DNA from: Amycolatopsis viridis
GTDB taxonomy: Bacteria; Actinomycetota; Actinomycetes; Mycobacteriales; Pseudonocardiaceae
Direction of reading: 5' to 3'
Assembly (NCBI RefSeq): GCF_011758765.1
Contig: NZ_JAANOU010000001.1
Span: 3,968,001-4,032,000, forward strand
DNA: 64,000 bases
Shown: positions 61,101-64,000 of the stretch, piece after piece
Position numbering within the stretch: position 1 is the first letter of the stretch
How the letters are laid out: the number at the start of each line of letters is the position of its first letter
Program-made: the position numbers and the translations under genes
The notes under the pieces: model-generated
Seen by the model: only the letters and a program-made list of their open reading frames with translations
What the model was told of the DNA's origin: nothing
The model's database searches: none

Positions 61101-64000
61101 CTCCGGCGGTGCGGTGTGCAGCACCTCGGTGTGCGTGAGCGCGGCCGGCGGCCGCAACGCCTGGGCGCTGTCGTGCCGACCCTGCTTCAGCGTGTCGGCG
61201 GTGTGGCCCATACCGTTCCGCATGATGAACGCCCGGAGGCGGCGCATCTCGTTGGCCGCCTCGATCTGCTTGCCCAGCGAGACGTAGAAAGCGGACGGCG
61301 CGACCATCCCGGTCCAGGCGTAGTAGGTCCCGCGGGCGGCGGCGTAGCTGGTGCTCACCCCCAGGCCGACGCCCATTGAGGTGAGGGTGCCGAGCGTGGC
61401 GCCGGCCGCGCTCAACGCCTGCACCAGCAGTGTGGTGCGGGCCTCCACCCCGAGCGTGGGCAGCTGCGAGCGGTACCCGGCCACCTGATCCCTCAGCAGC
61501 TTCTTCCGGTCCTTGTGCACCTCGGTGCGCTCGCCGTCCGGTCGCACCACCACGACCAGCTGTCCGCCGTCGACCCACTCCGTCGGCACCACGGCCGGCA
61601 TCGTCAGCGCCACGCCCTCGGTCGGGTCGGAACCGTGCTTGGCGATGAACGCGTCCAGATCCGCCTGGGTCCCGATCCGCACCCCGTGGTGCTCCTTGAT
61701 CCAGGCGGCCTTGGCGCGCAGGCGGAACTCCGCCGCCAGCGGGTGGTCGCCCGACTCGATCTGCGCCAGCGACGGCCCCACCCGGCCCTGCAGGGTGAAC
61801 CCGGCCCGGAACACCCGGCCACCGGGGATGCGGTCCGTTCCGGACACCCAGGTGACCTTGAGAATGTTGTAGAACGACGGTTCGGCCGCGGCGACCGCGT
61901 CCGGCGGTTCCTGCTTCTCGATCGGCGTGGTCAGCGCCGTGATCGGGAACTCGGTCGACTGCCGGATCTTGATGTAGTAGAGGCGGTCGTCCAGCACGCC
62001 CTTGCGGGACTTGTCCCCGAATCCGCCTTCGTCGTCTTCTTCGAGGAAGTAGGCGAACCCGGGCGCCGGGTGCTCCTCCGCCGTGCGCAGCTCGGCGAGC
62101 AGCATGAGACTCTCCGGATCGCGGACTCTCCCGGCGAAGTTCTCGTGCGTCAGTATGGCGTTCTCGAGCAACCGCGCCGGCTCGTCGCTGCCTGTGATGA
62201 TCTTGCTCAGCCCAAGACCGTGGTGTGTGGCCTCGGCGTCACCGCTGAACAGTGTCCGCAGGGCGTTCTCGACCCCGGCCAACTCGGCGGCCGCCTGTCG
62301 CACGGCCGGTTCGGGTGAGCCGAGCAGGTGGGCGAAGTCCTTCGCGCGTCGTCCCCTATACCCCGCTTCACGCAAGACCTCGAGGAGCCGCTCGCGCGCC
62401 TCGAGCAGACCCACCACCTGCTCGACGTTCGCGAGGTCGCGCTGGGTCAGGTCCGACAGCGCGAGGCCACCCTTCCGCAGCGGGTTCGCCCGGAACACAC
62501 GTGAGCCGTCGGTGGCTGGGTCGATGCCCTCCGCCGGCGCCGCGAGCCGCTGGAACTGCGCGTGGACCTCGTTCAGGGAGGTGGCTTCGCGCGTCAGCTC
62601 GGCCAGCGCCACCTCCAGTGGCCGGCGTAGTTCCTCCGCACGGCCCACGGCCCGCACGAGATCCCGCCGAGTGCTGTCGAGGTACTGCTCGGCGGTGGCC
62701 GACGTAGTGGGATCGCCGCCCACGTCCGGCAGGATCGGCGTGGTGCCGTTGGCGCGCGCCTCAGCTTCGGCGGCGTGGGCCTGTTCCGCCGTCTCGGTCC
62801 AGAGCGCGAGCCGGGTCAGCTGGAAGTTCACCTCGGCCAGCCGGGTCTGGTGGTCCGCCCAGCGAGCCGCGACCAGCTCGAGCGTCCCGGCGAGCCTCCG
62901 GTAGCGGTGTGTCAGCGCCACTTCGACCTGGCTTTCCCCGGTTTCGTGCCGCTCGATCGCTTCGGTCACCAGCTGGGCCAGTTCCTCGGCCCGCGGGCCG
63001 ATCGCCTGGAGCATGCCGGTCAGCGGCTCGGCCAGTTCCGCGGCCCGGGCGATGGTCGCCGGGTCGTCCGGGCTGCCCTCGATCCCGGCCAGGGCGGCCC
63101 AGCCGCGCTGGTAGGCGTCGGCGAGCTTGGCCAGTTCGCGAACCTTCGCATGAACGTGGCGGTCGCCGCTGAAATCGGCTTCCGGCACCTGGTCCGCGGT
63201 GTCCGGAGCGTGCTGCGGGTTGTCCAGCGCGGCCAGCTCGGCGGCGATGTCGAGCTGGGCGAATCCGTCGGTGACCGCGGCGCCGGGAATCTGCCCGGCG
63301 AGCCACGCCGCGAACGCAGGACCGTAGGCGTGCAGCGCAGCGGCGAGCCGTTCGGTGGCGCCCGCCGGGACGTCCCGGACCGCGTCGCCGCCGTGGAAGA
63401 ACCGGTCGAGCAGGTGCTGGACGGACCGGCGGAGCCGGACCTGGTCGGCCTGCGGCAGCCGCTGGATCTCGGCGTGTACCGGCCGGGTGAAGTCGCTGTC
63501 GGAACCGGGCAGCAGCGCGGCCGCCCGCACGCCGTCCGGCAGGCTGTGGAAGGCGTCGCCGAGCACCACCGGCTCGGCTTCGGCGAACTCACGGCGTTGC
63601 GGCCCGGTCACCAGGTGGTCGCCGAGCACGAGGAGCGCGGCGACCTCGCGCAGCCGCAGCAGGTCCGAAGTGGACAGATCAGTTCCGATTCCTGCGCGCT
63701 CCAGCCACGAGGTGAACGCGTCCACCTCGCCAGGACCGAACCCGAACCACGGCGCGGCGTCGGACAGCGACCGCGGGGCGGGGATGTACGAAGGCGCTGC
63801 CAGCGCAGCTTGCAAGCCCTGCCCCAGATCGCCGTCCCAGCGTTCGGCGAGCCCCTCGAGGTAGGTGGTGCCGTGGACCGCCGCGACCTGCACCGCCTGG
63901 GGCAGGTACTTGCCGATCCGCTCGTGCAGGGCGGGCAGATCGACCTGGTGGGTGAGCAGGAGGTAGGCGTTGTCCTCCCAGGCCACGGCCGCGTGCAGCG
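52194..64000 (-). CDS. Giant cysteine-free multidomain protein (5' end beyond window)
   Basis: At least 3,930 residues are visible and the frame is open to the right edge, so the true N terminus is missing. Positions here count from a GTG at 63986. I find no cysteine in the visible sequence. Landmarks: helical N-terminal third; hydrophobic stretches at about 845-905 and 1120-1155; an Ala/Glu/Lys coiled coil at about 1265-1365; a kinase/aminoglycoside-phosphotransferase-like region at about 1950-2220 with altered catalytic residues (H2106 in HMKLD, then FRNWEH); a zinc-protease-like helix GHQVAY at 2337-2341 lacking the Glu; three 44-residue repeats at about 2353-2484; an acidic disordered linker after them; and several unassigned alpha/beta regions to the C terminus. 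Size and context recall giant actinomycete proteins thought to be type VII effectors, but the WXG100-like N terminus that would show this is outside the window. Confidence 0.85.
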   Translation of the reverse strand, partial: LHAAVAWEDNAYLLLTHQVDLPALHERIGKYLPQAVQVAAVHGTTYLEGLAERWDGDLGQGLQAALAAPSYIPAPRSLSDAAPWFGFGPGEVDAFTSWLERAGIGTDLSTSDLLRLREVAALLVLGDHLVTGPQRREFAEAEPVVLGDAFHSLPDGVRAAALLPGSDSDFTRPVHAEIQRLPQADQVRLRRSVQHLLDRFFHGGDAVRDVPAGATERLAAALHAYGPAFAAWLAGQIPGAAVTDGFAQLDIAAELAALDNPQHAPDTADQVPEADFSGDRHVHAKVRELAKLADAYQRGWAALAGIEGSPDDPATIARAAELAEPLTGMLQAIGPRAEELAQLVTEAIERHETGESQVEVALTHRYRRLAGTLELVAARWADHQTRLAEVNFQLTRLALWTETAEQAHAAEAEARANGTTPILPDVGGDPTTSATAEQYLDSTRRDLVRAVGRAEELRRPLEVALAELTREATSLNEVHAQFQRLAAPAEGIDPATDGSRVFRANPLRKGGLALSDLTQRDLANVEQVVGLLEARERLLEVLREAGYRGRRAKDFAHLLGSPEPAVRQAAAELAGVENALRTLFSGDAEATHHGLGLSKIITGSDEPARLLENAILTHENFAGRVRDPESLMLLAELRTAEEHPAPGFAYFLEEDDEGGFGDKSRKGVLDDRLYYIKIRQSTEFPITALTTPIEKQEPPDAVAAAEPSFYNILKVTWVSGTDRIPGGRVFRAGFTLQGRVGPSLAQIESGDHPLAAEFRLRAKAAWIKEHHGVRIGTQADLDAFIAKHGSDPTEGVALTMPAVVPTEWVDGGQLVVVVRPDGERTEVHKDRKKLLRDQVAGYRSQLPTLGVEARTTLLVQALSAAGATLGTLTSMGVGLGVSTSYAAARGTYYAWTGMVAPSAFYVSLGKQIEAANEMRRLRAFIMRNGMGHTADTLKQGRHDSAQALRPPAALTHTEVLHTAPPEPVATLTGEQLNELQQQIQRIGAEVADELVAGTFPEELIHNATLRTTLQGLTEVSWSDEQIAAHDAGDEVVRDSGTLHFRLPTGENLKVSLVTSEGRSYQQLTGGRVPANEQRYWIGVSPNAFLAGEDAVRATIRKQLVDVVIKGTQLWIQPTLKALATENFITLPLEATATVAFNMSAGSLELIAPLVMSSAGSRLGFTTSRYVNFKYNVLARRLWEDAVRKRQGFQALIGATDRIAMARTSLSLLSAADGVSQGIAAEIARHLPAQPAPETVPGDPAQLVTQAADEMLARAVTRPGIASARLLTAEEVVAAGAKAEHEAARKAVVAAEAKAGKAAAELEQARSDGASEEEIAAKTAAADQAAAALREARERVPVAKRKADEAEAAAKPVAQRKDDGEAFTPEEITRALEAGNGLTVRITAEPQLRTPKVPAELRIRIGVSDLPGAGAPMSTRLGVHRRGNTDVREFVTLLPEHWAGQESRLPAADLRMWVHRHVDDLIEREQFLHGREVRQLAAAAFGRAVGSGAVNAAVSVQQGNIVAAGQSVTEASQQTLDGSMRIITVQNNVQRISARIQKELSPTAATARAMDDQALVVATRIHHAERNLREMLSRYADHPVLGEKAREILARRGPELPRPGTLFENMERMRESGELVQRVKHLAKVLRYGNGEYVLHIDKVRKAGWKEWRAKIRGAHRQHLIIRFVTGIPGEPTRVVANVIDSHFLVIGENAEEALDRIARIVAVYHHGPTGVPGALNLLLDELGPGNGGSFVSRTTPELISSDPDLVAIGEQGGSGVLSTIFNTILNSWFRRGEFLQGEQFRWRYAYDGAVMSEDRNAVAQYIALKTAKYSRRQMLDLIEFAEVAQWYAPKTVEVLRDVLAGDAQSPAEVFVRHGIRTDRLPAEWTWADLDRYVRDAEVPALSRAEAADVLAQLEAKMDAQGVHPARRDPEHQESRERWTKTVIALARHQAGTESHYYRDVHVDTRFGRVGVRLPVEGASYQDIRIWHEADLLARLRPGQFAPSKLANVPLVWQSVGNHQVHSAEDGRPLAEHEPVPDHVLDDIVQLFAETSRITEDDLPPLPGGWAESGDTARFAHQLSDRADQVHEHVRAERGDLMQAFRIPEDPFTAARSSWPGLTRRPFGLLHMKLDRGSILVREGGARFRNWEHALFGDPVASLAAHLELMDYNADDEARLLQRWEEVMTRTNPEAIAGWQTDLPRYRAYLRITTAIEESDRAAQEFDDPARIFEDDTARAADLAGKLNRAHAVWRTGLTFTASEVRDALEAHLRRRSAPAPVAPVLPTGPLDASEATARHVAVLAGLDVTGIRIKVVTDAEVLAMMRSEDALGLTPTFTEDEIWLAPEAFESADTLARVLGHQVAYVGQLRVGVRPTENLLPLLEGNAEANADAAVDRLHGGRSRPPVVEPEQLPAPEGDAVPFLPLLEGNAEANADAAVDRLHGGRSRPPVVEPEQLPAPEGDAVPFLPLLEGNAEANADAAVDRLHGGRSRPPVVEPEQLPAPEGDAVSFPFHGEGHAHDAVPGDEDGRPDDVPEDPGDEAGTGVADRTGDDVDRLRDFAGRLDGAVDRVSDTTGPQEPLDDRAAGADDTAPAESGDGADQQLLTDRKELLAAFDTLRRVVPELTVEDDQVKLNRTPVAVDYTDAGTRSGPALMAPRSKKTAVRLHLDAGTSRDEAARVLAEQIGRIRHERNQQQNVLQRLWSGKLPGPDPAMVDARTAARLLVLDLLAVQEADARAAGQTARIGELAEQALDIAIDVKDFDAVARAHLRPLTLALISEPDDALDIVAREQLRDLPVPLSPEEQRSLPEPVWQVHNVVPQQTEPVPVPWRWSGKYEQMFPPARASRVYGERGTLVPPTQAQRAVAREVLPYTLSPTTADLERAVRVLAPWSGDPAGALAETDAAMVVHDYWLGYGADVAARRTFDGFADGDPDKPTGRESVARLEDRGGRAQRLVDLRDDPDATEEEKARAIDAAYQRIPEILNNRDYGFAYVVLHGVAEEPVVTGVAIQPNVEPLFIHLGRSASRPLYGYTDGVYAIDVLLHESYGKPVPIKGAPLSEISTRPPTKAYLDALPLSVTDAPTASAEGAPRPRTRADWQRLAERIMAAELANEEVSHFPSEVASLYYSLTKDRAARLELRALAETTRGPDAFAAAVRRLEHTAAWLGQLPSTLLAEQWRAELGSLVPASEAALPTHYPADSVSDQERIQHVLKRIDGERLTPDQLLNLRDSRPELAALLDSTRGETDTSAEVGAHYDKPDGLVAPDHREVAPLAEMIVAGKDLKKYVHLLDRPGVEPFEVFLALRSIIHDGVPKLPARPATKGIRDGKPFGAELGAAGRVEQITGARFRKVDGVSRVRVEIVKDAVRKSPGAMGMMLRDTGNAGPAAVVVVNYQGTVYWISHEVSGDPEHSSNLGLDRLKLSTRPPEYAGSIVLITDGERKPVVPEKSKPSRISQLPPTAAYVLAGDDRELEQWVHQAVLLATTEPDPVRFGDLADAYHALADPRARRQFTAWYQHVDGDLALFRRGFETFQARAVHAHPDLPAELAVDQALAREWDRGPGALVPADLAPGADRHADIRYVTSVGTPIAFSDEALHAFARQTPVLAALVRKREVRLSEDYAAADLTSFQPSAVEHKVPKIELSAATNPATRFAEDRAVVRAEFIRVHQDKPQLLALLEDHEFFYSAGKTRMVLVHRAFGDLMDSAFSRRDARHPANPWPRVRRPVMDGVDTAGWSWRPDDRPFMETLDPHRLEPGGTRTGVTYQVLRALAATRPQIIRDELVTELPESGDHLVRLHVGGRVQEVAVPNEFLLPSEVTAPRWMLAVENALINRDLMSADRRGDADHVQRVLAAVSGLPVEQFTIPEPDRVVAALERLLPAVADARMPMLASMPSVQDGVFVPATPVRENGEVRLDIPGWPTKPTIAEFAELLSPDDPLVLGVPRELAKGVAVDSQ
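56533..56928 (-). repeat. Triplicated 132-bp in-frame repeat inside the giant gene
   Basis: Three head-to-tail copies start at 56533, 56665 and 56797 with an exact 132-bp period (44 codons). The second and third copies look identical and the first differs at about two bases. Each encodes PLLEGNAEANADAAVDRLHG followed by a Pro-rich VVEPEQLPAPEGDAV segment. The near identity, including silent positions, means a recent duplication or ongoing gene conversion. Confidence 0.92.

Overview
The window is very GC-rich DNA with dense, strongly G/C-ending codons, GTG starts, ATGA and TGATG gene overlaps, an EthA/EthR pair, SARP regulators and a mycofactocin-type enzyme. This points to a soil actinomycete of the Pseudonocardiales, most like Amycolatopsis; the genus is an inference. 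I saw no rRNA, tRNA, CRISPR array, integrase or transposase.

Layout. 1-5.4 kb: a STAS-domain protein; an MftD-type FMN oxidoreductase (pre-mycofactocin synthase family) standing apart from other mft genes; a divergent MFS exporter and MerR regulator sharing a palindrome; a DinB-like protein; a sirtuin; a VOC protein. 5.6-8.2 kb: a short-chain dehydrogenase and a type II NADH dehydrogenase, bracketed by two 21-bp tandem-repeat arrays in opposite orientation. 8.3-22.3 kb: one long minus-strand operon for L-rhamnose use. Its order is ABC importer (rhaT, P, Q, S), mutarotase, isomerase, aldolase/dehydrogenase fusion, a second sugar isomerase, kinase, then lutABC. A divergent LacI-type regulator (22.5 kb) probably controls it. 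The genes form a full route: import, mutarotation, isomerisation, phosphorylation, cleavage to DHAP and L-lactaldehyde, oxidation to L-lactate by the fused dehydrogenase, and oxidation to pyruvate by LutABC.

23.5-29.5 kb: a 38-residue peptide gene, a very large P-type ATPase with a small membrane partner, a secreted EEP-family phosphodiesterase or nuclease, and a 53-residue membrane protein. 29.8-32.4 kb: a MetQ-MetN-MetI-type importer with 4-bp overlaps. 32.4-41.5 kb: a DUF427 protein; an alpha/beta hydrolase, SDR and EthA-like Baeyer-Villiger monooxygenase operon opposite an EthR-like repressor; an ECF41/SigJ-like sigma factor; small conserved proteins; TetR and GNAT genes; a fused PAP2 phosphatase/lipid kinase. 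41.5-48.3 kb: two large AfsR/SARP-type STAND regulators, the first with an extra XRE helix-turn-helix.

48.3-64 kb: two SseB-like paralogues flanking a beta-helix/AAA+ (EccA/CbxX-like) fusion, then an enormous minus-strand gene that runs off the right edge. More than 3,930 residues of it are visible. It contains no cysteine, a degenerate kinase-fold region, a degenerate zinc-protease-like motif and a nearly perfect triplication of a 132-bp unit. This locus, possibly linked to type VII secretion, is the least explained and most interesting part of the window. The paired inverted 21-bp arrays come second.
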